From: Viola odorata
Lineage: Eukaryota; Streptophyta; Magnoliopsida; Malpighiales; Violaceae
Length of the DNA: 64,000 nt
Assembly (NCBI GenBank): GCA_963691705.1
Contig: OY829541.1
Span: forward strand, 56,467,931-56,531,930
Direction: 5' to 3'
Part shown: positions 1-9,126 of the stretch, piece by piece
How the letters are laid out: each line of letters begins with the position of its first letter
How positions within the stretch are numbered: the stretch's first letter is position 1
Position numbers and translations under genes: made by a program
The notes under the pieces: generated by a model
What the model was told of the DNA's origin: nothing
The model's database searches: none
Seen by the model: only the letters and a program-made list of their open reading frames with translations

Positions 1-162
1 TGCATACCTGTAATTTCCCGTCACGCATTCAACTAGCCATTACAAAGCATTTTATTAAATCACTTTTAAATTTCTTTTTTCCCCTTTCAATTCAAGGATG
101 GGGTAAATCAGTAATGTGACTGCGCTACAGATGATATAAAATCATACCCAAAATATTCACTT
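1..162. other. Flanking sequence, no gene
   Basis: AT-rich flank with no open frame, splice signal or repeat that I can support. It leads into the left arm of an inverted-repeat element that starts near 163. Confidence 0.5.
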
Positions 163-175
163 GGCATTTTTGGTC

Positions 176-183
176 CTTGTCAT
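176..183. repeat. 8-bp target-site duplication of hAT copy 1 (left)
   Basis: CTTGTCAT directly precedes the terminal TAGGGCTGTACAC at 184 and is repeated exactly at 17497-17504 after the right terminus. Eight-bp duplications are diagnostic of hAT transposition. Confidence 0.95.
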
Positions 184-372
184 TAGGGCTGTACACCTGG
201 CCCGCCCGACCCGCCAAACCCGCCAACCCGAACCGACCCGACCCGCCAAATCGTGAATAACCGCCAACCCGCCCATTTGCAGATACATAACCGACCCGCC
301 AATTTAATGGCGGGTCGGGTGGCGGGTCACTTTTGCATATATTGCAAAATAACCGACCCGACCCGTAGGGTA
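184..372. repeat. hAT copy 1 left TIR and subterminal repeat array
   Basis: After the 13-bp TIR comes a GC-rich array of short motifs (GACCCG, ACCCGCC, CCCGCCAA) in both orientations, including a GGCGGGTCGGGTGGCGGGTC block near 308-327. hAT transposases of the Ac type bind clustered subterminal repeats. This array is the likely binding region, inferred from position and repetition. Confidence 0.75.
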
Positions 373-840
373 TAACCCTTAGACTAATTTAGTAATTTCC
401 CATTTCCCTAACCCTAACATTAACATACATTACACGCCGTCCTTCACTTCACTCGTCATTTTCCAATTTCCTTACCCACCTAAATAACACGCCGTCCTCC
501 TTCTTTTCATTTTCCAGCCGTCCTTCTTCTCTTCCTCGCTGCCGTGACGCCGTCCTTCTTCTCTTCCTGGCCTCCATCGCTGGCAGCACTTCCTCACCGC
601 TTCCTCGCCGCTTCCTCACCGCTTCCTCGTCGATTCGCTGCTGCACTGTAAAGCTGCAAACACTCGTTTGCCGAAGCCCCATTTCCTTCTTCTCTCCTAC
701 ATCGTAGCACCAGCAGCCTTGTGGATCCGTCTTTGGTCGAGCCGTCGTCACCCAAGGTTTCGTGTATAGGACGAGTACGGTCGAAGAGAGATCGGTAGCG
801 GAGCTCATCGTCAGTTCGTCACTTCCACTTCTCCTTCGAG

Positions 841-1894
841 GTAAGCAACAACGTTTATGTTTCCCATTGTTTGCCTATTGTTTATCTTTTCCTCTTATTA
901 GTCAGTGTCTAATGAAATTTCAATCATCTCAGATTGCAAGCCCGAAGGAAGCTGAGCGACGGTGAGCTTCTTGATCATTTTTCTTTTTATCCCTTAGGTT
1001 GGACCTGAATGTTGCTAACTGTGAAATGCCACCTTTAGAAACACTAATAATAGGTTGAGCATTTTGCTTCATCAATTGGTTGTGAGGATTAACAACATAA
1101 TTGGTGCATATAACTTGAATCTGTGAGCAAAAGTACTAGCAGGTAAATGGTTTCTCTTTTATTGACAAAAAAAATGGTTTCACTTTCTGGTGATCAGTTT
1201 TGTGAGGCTGCAAATCAGTCAAGCAGGTCAGGTTATTAAGCAATATGATTTCACTAACATAACTGAGTGAAAACTGTTACCATCACTGCATTCTCACTTT
1301 TAGCAGATGATAAAGTGGCAGAAGAGGCACAAATCTAGTGTCATTTTACTTTTAGTTTAATTAACTCTTTAGTCATTTATTGACACATTAAATAAGATGA
1401 GGGCAGTGGCATATTTTTTTTTGTATGTGTTATCAAGGATACATTTATTTATTTCAAACTTTGGTTAGCTCTGATAATTAGAGATTGCTTTCTTAATTGG
1501 GCAGTAATGGTGATGATGAAGCTGATTCTGTTGCTAGGATGAAGGCTGCGGAGGAGGCTTTGGAAGCAAAGAAGGTATGCATATTGTAAAACAGTAGCTG
1601 TTGTGGGGTTTTAGGTTCGAGTTCAATTGTAAAAATAATTTCTGCACGTTCGTGAATGAAGTGAGCTTCTACTAGTCTCCTGTTTTCAATTGATTTTGCT
1701 ATTCTGTTTATTCTCATTTCCTTTTGTTACCTGTGTTGGTCTGTTTCGTAATCGGTTGATTTTTTTAAGGTTTATCTTATGCTTAAAAATCTGAAATTAA
1801 TCATTTTGTAAGGTTGATCTTATAATTGCAACCTAACGTTTGAAAATGCTTGTTTTGCATTATACTCAACTTAGTATTGTTTTATTCATAACAG
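841..1894 (+). other. hAT copy 1 leader introns and two small exons
   Basis: A spliced leader is predicted: donor GTAAGC at 841, exon 933-961, donor GTGAGC at 962, exon 1505-1574, donor GTATGC at 1575, and an acceptor ending ATAACAG at 1894. Joined, the two small exons read open and in frame into the transposase ATG at 1895. The joined frame runs back to a TAG at 796-798 with only one ATG, at 1539, which would add 12 residues rich in Ala, Glu and Lys. Either the introns lie in the 5' UTR or translation starts at 1539. The same sites occur in copy 2, shifted by +40447. Confidence 0.55.
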
Positions 1895-3766
1895 ATGGAT
1901 GACGTTGAGGAGATGAATGTTGCTACTCGTTCAAATGTTGCTGCTGTTGCTGCTGGTTCAAATGTTGCTGCTGTTGCTGCTGGTTCAAATATTGCTGCTG
2001 TTGCTGCTGGTTCAAATATTGTTGCTGCTGGTGAGGATCAAACTGAAACACAAGAAGCTGCGATCGTAGGAGAGAAAAAAGGTCGTGAGGTCTCTTTAGT
2101 ATGGCAGCATTTCACACCTGTTCCAGGTACTAAGGGTAAGGAACGTAGAGCTACTTGCAATCACTGTGGATCAAATTATGCTTGTGGGTCGAAAAATATT
2201 GGGACTACTAATTTGTGGTCACATTTGGATGGTAGATGCAAAAGATATGCTTATAGAGTTGTTAGAGATAAGAGGCAGAAAACATTACACTATCAACCTA
2301 AAAAAGAAGAGACTGTTGTTGATGGGGTTAGAACTGGTACGTTAAAAGCCATAGGTTATTCACATGATGCTTGTAGGAAGGCACTAGCTAGTATGATTAT
2401 TGTGGATGAGATGCCTTTTAGGGTCGTAGAGGGTGCTGGTTTTCTGAATTTTTGTCAAGTTATGCAACCATTGTTTAAAGTACCTTCAAGAGTGACTGTT
2501 GCAAGAGATTGCATGAAGCTGTATTTTGAAGAAAAAATAAAGTTGAAAGAAAAAATTAAGGGTCAGCGTGTTTGTTTGACAACGGACACTTGGACATCTA
2601 TCCAAAACATTAATTATATGTGTCTCACGGCCCATTGGATTGATGGTGATTGGAAGTTAAACAAACGGATAATTAATTTTTGTCAAGTTGCAAGTCACAA
2701 GGGTGAGGTCTTGGGTAAGGTTGTTGAGAATTGTTTATTGGATTGGGGGATAGATAAAATCTTAACATTGACAGTAGACAATGCAAGCTCCAATGATGGA
2801 GTTATCAGACACTTGAAGGGTGTGACTGGAGAGTGGAAAAATGTGATATTTGAACATGAATTTTTGCATGTCAGGTGTTGTGCACATATTGTCAATTTAA
2901 TTGTTACTGAAGGTTTAAAAGAAGTGAATGAGTCAATTGTTAGGATTAGGAATGCAATAAGATATGTGAGGTCTTCACCTTCTAGACTTCATTCTTTTAA
3001 AAAGTTTGCTGAAAAAGTAAAGGTTTCAACTCAAAGTCTTGTATGTTTGGATATTGTAACGAGGTGGAATTCCACCTATAAGATGTTGGAAGCTGCTGAA
3101 AAATTTGAAAAGGTATTTGATAGAATGAGAAGGGAAGATGTTAGGTTTTCTAAATACTTTGAGGAAGCGGGGAGGGTTAATGGGGCACCTACGTCACTTG
3201 ATTGGAAAAATTCTCGAGTTTTTATCAAGTTCCTGAAGCTGTTTTATGTGGTCACTTTGAGATTTTCAGGTTCTTTGTTTGTTACATGTAATAGTTTTTT
3301 CCATGAACTTGTGAACATGCAATCTAAGATAGTTCAATCGTCTAGAGGTAGGGATCCTTTGTTGAGTGGGATGGCAGCTGGTATGATGTTAAAGTTTGAT
3401 AAATATTGGGGAAAGTTTGACAAAATTAATTTCTTGTTATATGTGGCTGTTGTGTTGGATCCACGTTACAAGTTAAGATATGTCAAATTTTGTTTTGGGC
3501 AAGTTTATGATACAATCACAGCTTCTGATTTGACAACTAAAGTGAGGGCAACTTTTGTGAGGTTGTATGAACACTTTTCTGCTCAATTGAACAAATCTGA
3601 TGAGGGGAGGGGGAGTGGTAGTTCAAATACTACTCAAGTGGAAGAGGATGATGGAATGGGTGAAGATGAGCATAATGAGTTGGCTTCTAAATTTAGAATG
3701 CATTTGATGGAGGAGGATAATGTAGAGAATAAGGATGAGGTTGAGAGGTATCTTTCAGATGGGTGA
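1895..3766 (+). pseudogene. hAT transposase, N-terminal part (cut by LTR insertion)
   Basis: This frame codes 623 residues of a BED zinc-finger hAT transposase, which acts in the nucleus to bind the element ends and cut and paste it. An N-terminal tract has four SN[V/I]AAVAAG-type units from a 30-bp DNA repeat. A BED finger follows (CNHCGSNYAC, then LWSHLDGRC). RNase-H-fold motifs include TTDTWTS (first Asp), LTVDNASSN (second Asp), RCCAHIVNL and RWNSTYKML. The frame ends only because the first three bases of the inserted LTR, TGA, form a stop at 3764-3766. The C-terminal dimerisation part lies at 16378-16731, so this copy cannot make a full protein. Confidence 0.93.
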
Positions 3767-5282
3767 CCGCGCGTCGAACACGTCAAATATAAGGGTGAAA
3801 TAAGTATGGAATTGGGGGTAGAAATACAACTTATCACTGTCTACAATGGTTTGTAGATGATGGTAAGAGGATCGTCCACAGAGACCTCTAGGAAACGTAG
3901 TTCTTGAGTTTGACTTCCTCGTCACTGAGTTTTGGTTGGGTGTTATCTGAAACTAAAGACAAAACAGAAAATAATGACAACAGTTTAAAATATAAAATAG
4001 TATTGGCCGAAGTCTAGGCCAAGACTGCGGGCTAGATTGGGAAAAAGTCTTGTGATACGGAATTCCAGGTAAGGGCAATGGGTGAGCTTGCGTTCTCATG
4101 CATCGATCATAGACTGAAGTATGTTCATCTCTTCTTCATAGTACTGCTATAGAGGGGAGGAACTCCTTTTCCCTCCTATCTTCCCTCCTCTTCAAACTAT
4201 CTGGCGGGTACTCCCTCTCCTGATAATCCTAGCCAAGGGACACCTTGCTGGTTAAAGGGTTTATCCGTTTGACTGCTGTCTTGAATGGTTGCTCACCTCT
4301 TCAATGGTGCAGGGGAAGACAGTACCTAGGCTAAGTTCCTAGGTTGTCAATCTGGTCTCTACCTATTTTACCTATTCTTTTAGTCTGCTCGAGACTAGTC
4401 ACCTACTCCGTCTAGCCGGCGGGTACTCCCTCTCCTTCTAGACTGGTTACAACTCTTCTCTCCTAGAGAACAAGGATGATCAAACCTTGGCTCTAGTGAG
4501 TAAGCGATGGATTAAGTTCAAGAATAAATAAATACAAAGAAAGAGATTGTGAAGAACGGATTGTGTCTCACGATTGCATTAAGAACTTCAGCTCATCACC
4601 CTTACCAAGAATGGGGTTTTAGTTACTCATACTCATGGATAAAAGATAAAGAAATTAACTTGCATAAATAATATCTATCCGAAATGAATTCGGAGCAAAG
4701 TATTTGATAATGGTGAACTAAGAAAGAAGGATTGCGTAGCTATTTTTGTCCAGCGATTGGATGCCGACAGAGGAGAATAATGTTTAGCTAAAATAGCCAT
4801 GAGAACCTCTGTCCCAATCCAACTCAAACTCCTAAAATATCCTAAAAGATAATTACAATTTAATTGTTCATAAACTAAATCGCTAAATAATAGAGAGGGA
4901 GATCCCATTCGGGATTCTACATAAGATTGTCTTCAGATCCCTCTAAAATAGCGGAACAGCTGCTACGTGCCAGCTGTGAGAGTCCATCTCCGAAAATACT
5001 TCAATCGCTCCAAGCTGCAGTCTGATCGCAAAGGAGTCTTGGCCGAAGTCTAGGCCAAGACGATTCTGGTTAGCGTACTGCGTCAGATACGATCTTGTCT
5101 AGGCCAAGATCCAGGCCTAGACTCGAATAAACAGCTTCAACTCTAGAATTCGTGAACTCTTCTCATTCAGCCTCCAAACCAGACCTGATCAAATGTGGGA
5201 AATAAAAGGGAATATCAATAGAATTACTGTCCAAAATAACTAGAAAATGGACAATAAAACATGATGAAATGCGATGCAATCA
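3764..5282 (-). repeat. 3' LTR of Athila-like element 1
   Basis: 1519 bp, TGACCGCG...GCAATCA in plus orientation, same length as the copy at 14854-16372. It contains the palindromic TTGGCC/TCTAGGCC motifs at 4003-4024, 5034-5062 and 5093-5124, and an 18-bp direct repeat GGCGGGTACTCCCTCTCC at 4203-4220 and 4418-4435. A short antisense open frame (4675-4908) has no recognisable domain, so I treat the LTR as non-coding. Confidence 0.96.
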
Positions 5283-5284
5283 AA

Positions 5285-5299
5285 CTCCCCACACTTAAA
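5285..5299 (-). other. Polypurine tract of element 1
   Basis: On the minus strand TTTAAGTGTGGGGAG lies two bases before the 3' LTR. This is the expected site and composition for the plus-strand primer. The same tract borders the LTR in element 2 (21784-21798) and element 3 (63001-63015). Confidence 0.8.
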
Positions 5300-6361
5300 T
5301 AATGCTTGCCCCCAAGCATACGGACTCAAAGACTCAACAAAAATTAAAAACACATCAAAACAAAACAGACATCCTGACCCCTCGGACTTTCTCATTTTCA
5401 GATTGCTTACCCGTCCACTGGATCTGCCAAGACACTTCACTAGAGTACCCAATGCAAGACTAACAAGGAATGATCAATACCCCGAACATACACCTTCCAC
5501 ATGGTATCAAGACACCCTACTAGATAAGATGGATAAAGTATAGGGCAATAGAGTTCACCAAAGATTTGAGTCCCACCAAGTGTCGTCTATTCAAAAGTGC
5601 CTAAAGACTGGTGCCATTTAAACCACTTTGACAAAATAGATATATTTTTTCTTTTATTTTTGTTCCGAAAAAAAAAAAATCATGTGTCTTTTATATGATA
5701 TATTTTTCTGTTTTATAGACACGGCATCACATAGACAGAGCTTGTCCTTTTCAGCGGGGACTTCCACCTTTGCTATGTCTGTCCTATGGCATTCCAACAC
5801 CTTATTTGTCTCACACTACAAGCAAATAGATCGACACACTCAAATCTGGCAGCAAACCTCATCACCCTAATAGAGATAAAGGTCCTAGCTAGGTGTTCTT
5901 ACGACCATATGGATGACTAACGTTCGGGAAACATAAGATTAAATGCCCCTTAGGCATTGATCATTTACGCTCATGTGCATCCCTGTTACTAAAGCATTGT
6001 ATTCCCTAGCAAGTGTCTACGTGCAATCCCACCAAAAGACTAAACAATCTAAGCAAGAAAACAGGGATTCGGATGTCACAACAAAACAGATTCAAAACAT
6101 GCAACAAAAATACAAATAAAAATCATGCAATGACTGACTCTATACTGGACATTAAAAATTTAAAACACACTCTAATTTGACTCCCAAAAACAGACACAAA
6201 ACACACAAACAAACATTCAATATTCACAAAAACACAAGACATATTTAACACCCTCCCCACACTTAAACATTACAATGTCCTCATTGTGTGGAGAGAAACA
6301 AAAGAAAAACTAAACAGAGAAGTAAAAGAAAGGAAAAGCACGACCTGGGGGCTGAAGCAAC
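5300..6361 (-). other. Non-coding 3' region of element 1 with a second PPT-like tract
   Basis: About 1.06 kb between ORF3 and the PPT with no convincing coding frame. It is conserved in elements 2 (21799-22900) and 3 (63016-64000). At 6253-6267 it repeats the exact 15-mer of the real PPT. The same position in element 2 is 22776-22790, and element 3 shows the start of it at the window end. Confidence 0.7.
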
Positions 6362-8569
6362 TCAGGTTGCTTGGGATTTGGGATCTTGGCCAGAGGCTTG
6401 GCCTAGATCAGAGGCAGGAGAGTCCTTCGGCTTTGGATCTCTCGGAGCTGGAGGGCGCATTGATGGATGCGGTGACTTTGCGGGCTGTGATGATGGTGCT
6501 GGTACTTCCTCCTCATCGGATGACTCGGAGTCTGAGCTTAGATTGTCGTGAAGGTCTTTGAGGAGCTTGAAATGGGCCTCGAGGTGCTGGTATACGTGGA
6601 GGACGTTTGTCCTGGTGAGCTTCATCTGCTCAAGGAGGACATCCTGCCTGTCATTAAGACATTGGGCCCATTGAGGTGCCACTTCTGCACTGCTGGATGC
6701 GGGAGGCTGGTCTTGATTCTTGTCTTGGTCTAGACGCTCAAGAATTATCTTCTGCTGCTCAAGGATGAGCAGCTGTCGTGCTTGGAATTCCTTGGCCCAC
6801 GCTGGAGGCTCACTGGTGCTACTGGTAGGAGGATCTTGACGGGTGTCTTGCCCTAGATCATCTGCAGCATCAGGAATGGGGGTGTCTTGGCCAGCGTCTT
6901 GGCCTAGATCCTGGGCAAGATTGCCCTCTGCTTCTTCTCCTGGAATGATAATGGGTCGTAGCTTGTACTTCCCTCCATTCTTCTTCGAGAAAATGTGCTC
7001 CGAAACCGGCGTAAATCCTGTATTACATGCAACAAACTCTCCTTCCAAATGGAAATGTCCCATTTGGTCGAAGGATCTAAAACCAAGGATTTTCGGGGAA
7101 CACCATGAATGTAAATCAGAAGCAATAGGATCTAAACTAGCAGTTTGCATAGCAAGCCAAGTTATCAAAGACCCAAAGATCAGTTTTGTTTTGGACTCAC
7201 GGGCATGCAACACTTCAACCAAATACAAGCCTAAGTTGACCTTTTTCTTGTGCAAAATGCACCACAACAGAAACAATTCAGACTTGGCTAAATTTCCAGA
7301 GACCTTTGTCTTCCCCGAGAGGTTGATAGACAAGACCCTATGGAGCATTCTAAGCGCAGGGTTTAGTATGGCGTGTGCCTTAGAATTCCTATCAAATTTT
7401 GCATTTTGATCACCCGTAATTTCCCTAAAAGCTACATTATTATCCCAATCAGTGGGATAATCAAATATAGCCTCATCACCAAAGGCAAATCCAAGCAGAG
7501 AATTAAAGGCATCAATAGACAAGTGGCTCCATTTGTCACACAACCTAAAATTAACAATTTCGGGGGCTGCAAAATCAGGTTTGTCTCTACCCCTAACATA
7601 CAAGGCAGGTTCATCAAACCAAAAGGTTGTGTGGAACTCAAGACACAACTCAACATAAGCATCACACTCAAGAGACATAAAAGGTACCCAACCAAGAGCA
7701 TACACATATTCCCTAATTTTATTCCCTAAAGCCATCTCATTCAAGAAATCAAACTCCAAACGAGCATAAGCAGGAATATCACAGGCATGCATATCACGCA
7801 ACTTAGATTTATGGTCTGGGGTATCAAATGTTAACCACCCCTTGAGTGTGTGCAGAGGAGGAAGAGATCGTACCTTAGGAGTCTTGGCCGCTGTTTTGGC
7901 CAAGACTAAATCGTTTTCGTCGTCCTCATCTGAATCCTCCACGACCACCTTCTGTTTCCCTTTGCTCTTGGCAGTGGAAGGAGCGGCAGTGGTCTTGCCT
8001 GAATTAGGGGTCGGCGGAGGTGGGGACCGAGCTGCAATTGGGGTTTTCGCCGGCTTCTTAGTCGGTGTCTTTTTGTGAGCCACCTGCTTGACTCGCCCGG
8101 ACTTTTTGGGCGGCGCAGTGGCTGATTTCTTCTTCGCCGGAGGTGGCGGTGGTGGTGTGGTAATGGTGTCGTCCACGGCAGAAGCGGGAGTGGGTTTCTT
8201 CTTTGCAGCGGTGGTCGGAGCTGGGTTAGAGGCTCCGGCAGCTGCCATCTTCTTTGCATGCCTGCTGGCTCGACGGGCTTCTCTGTCTCCAGTCGTCGGC
8301 GGGGCAGAGGTCTTCATCCTCTTCGCGAGAGGGACTTCATCGGAGTCCTCATCAGAAACGACCACCGCTCGGTCGGCTCCCTGGACACTTTCCTCTGATT
8401 CCTCGGGTAAATCGTCTTCGGAGGACATAGAATCGTCGTCTTCCAGCGCCTCCAGCAGGCGACGTGCGGCGGCGGTGGAGTTGGTCGGCATTCCAGTCGG
8501 CGCAGCTCCACGGAGGTCGTCGCTCTCCGCAGGGACGGTTGAAGGCGAAGGACGGCTGGGTGCAGTCAT
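6362..8569 (-). CDS. Athila ORF3: plant-transposon-type protein after pol
   Basis: A 735-codon ORF downstream of integrase, where Athila elements carry an extra (historically 'env-like') gene. Roughly residues 1-230 are acidic or Pro/Ala/Lys-rich and disordered-looking, with AKKK and PPPPP tracts. A globular middle (about 240-540, containing PAYARLEFDFLNEM and LGWVPFMSLECDAYVE) resembles the family annotated as putative plant transposon protein. The C-terminal third is Gln/Asp/Pro-rich with repeated LGQD, GQD and QDP units, and ends in a Ser/Glu/Pro tail. I see no clear signal peptide or membrane segment, so an envelope role is not supported. The repeated peptides are encoded by the palindromic DNA motif that recurs through the element. 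The frame is intact from an ATG at 8569; function unknown. Confidence 0.8.
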   Translation of the reverse strand: MTAPSRPSPSTVPAESDDLRGAAPTGMPTNSTAAARRLLEALEDDDSMSSEDDLPEESEESVQGADRAVVVSDEDSDEVPLAKRMKTSAPPTTGDREARRASRHAKKMAAAGASNPAPTTAAKKKPTPASAVDDTITTPPPPPPAKKKSATAPPKKSGRVKQVAHKKTPTKKPAKTPIAARSPPPPTPNSGKTTAAPSTAKSKGKQKVVVEDSDEDDENDLVLAKTAAKTPKVRSLPPLHTLKGWLTFDTPDHKSKLRDMHACDIPAYARLEFDFLNEMALGNKIREYVYALGWVPFMSLECDAYVELCLEFHTTFWFDEPALYVRGRDKPDFAAPEIVNFRLCDKWSHLSIDAFNSLLGFAFGDEAIFDYPTDWDNNVAFREITGDQNAKFDRNSKAHAILNPALRMLHRVLSINLSGKTKVSGNLAKSELFLLWCILHKKKVNLGLYLVEVLHARESKTKLIFGSLITWLAMQTASLDPIASDLHSWCSPKILGFRSFDQMGHFHLEGEFVACNTGFTPVSEHIFSKKNGGKYKLRPIIIPGEEAEGNLAQDLGQDAGQDTPIPDAADDLGQDTRQDPPTSSTSEPPAWAKEFQARQLLILEQQKIILERLDQDKNQDQPPASSSAEVAPQWAQCLNDRQDVLLEQMKLTRTNVLHVYQHLEAHFKLLKDLHDNLSSDSESSDEEEVPAPSSQPAKSPHPSMRPPAPRDPKPKDSPASDLGQASGQDPKSQAT

Positions 8570-9126
8570 TGTTGGAGATGGAGAAGAAGCTGAAAGGATT
8601 TTCGGATGTTTGTTTTGAAGGCGAAGGACGGCTGGGTGTTTGGGCTTTTCGTGTACTGTGCGATTTTGATTTGGGAAGAAGAAGGAGAAAGGTTTTATGC
8701 TGTTATCTCAGGTGGGAGAGGTTTGATTTGTATTGGTCGTGGGAAGATCGTGTCAGAGTGGGAGAGAATGTGCAGAGGTGGTGGTTTTAATTCCCACGCT
8801 GCCTAATTAATTCAATTTAATTGATTTTTGGAGCTGTCCGTTCCAAAAGCAATTAAATGACTTAATTAGGCTGAGCTGACACGTGTCTCACTATTTAAAA
8901 GAGGCTCTTCACACGCTAGCCAGTCTAGCTCTCAGTCTTGGCCAAGATCTTGGCCACGACTACTTCAATTTTCCCCACACTAAATTTCCTGCACAAAAAC
9001 GAAAACTACCCGGAAATTAAATGTGACAAAAACAAGTATTTACATCCTAAAATTTTAAAAGACACAAGGGTTGCCTCCCTTGCAGCGCCCTTATTTTAAG
9101 TCCTAGGCTTGACTCTCAATTTTTCT
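8570..9126 (-). other. Pol-ORF3 spacer of element 1
   Basis: Spacer of 557 bp without a supported gene. It holds a tandem palindromic cluster (8934-8960: two TCTTGGCCA units) and a PPT-like tract at 8972-8984 (TTTAGTGTGGGGA on the minus strand). An internal promoter, splice acceptor or internal plus-strand priming site for ORF3 could lie here. Nothing in the sequence decides between these. Confidence 0.5.

Noticed and set aside
449..808. 119-codon minus-strand frame in the hAT 5' region (also at 40896-41255)
   Set aside because: It lies antisense to the hAT leader, is low-complexity Arg/Glu-rich from a CT-rich leader, and has no domain.
4675..4908. 77-codon frame inside the LTR (also 15765-15998)
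   Set aside because: Not preserved in the LTRs of elements 2 and 3, where indels change it, and no domain is visible.
6362..8569. Retroviral envelope gene
   Set aside because: The position fits the Athila env-like slot, but no signal peptide, cleavage site or membrane anchor is visible.
6286..8618. Plus-strand frames opposite ORF3
   Set aside because: They are antisense shadows of ORF3, whose length, start and domain are clear.
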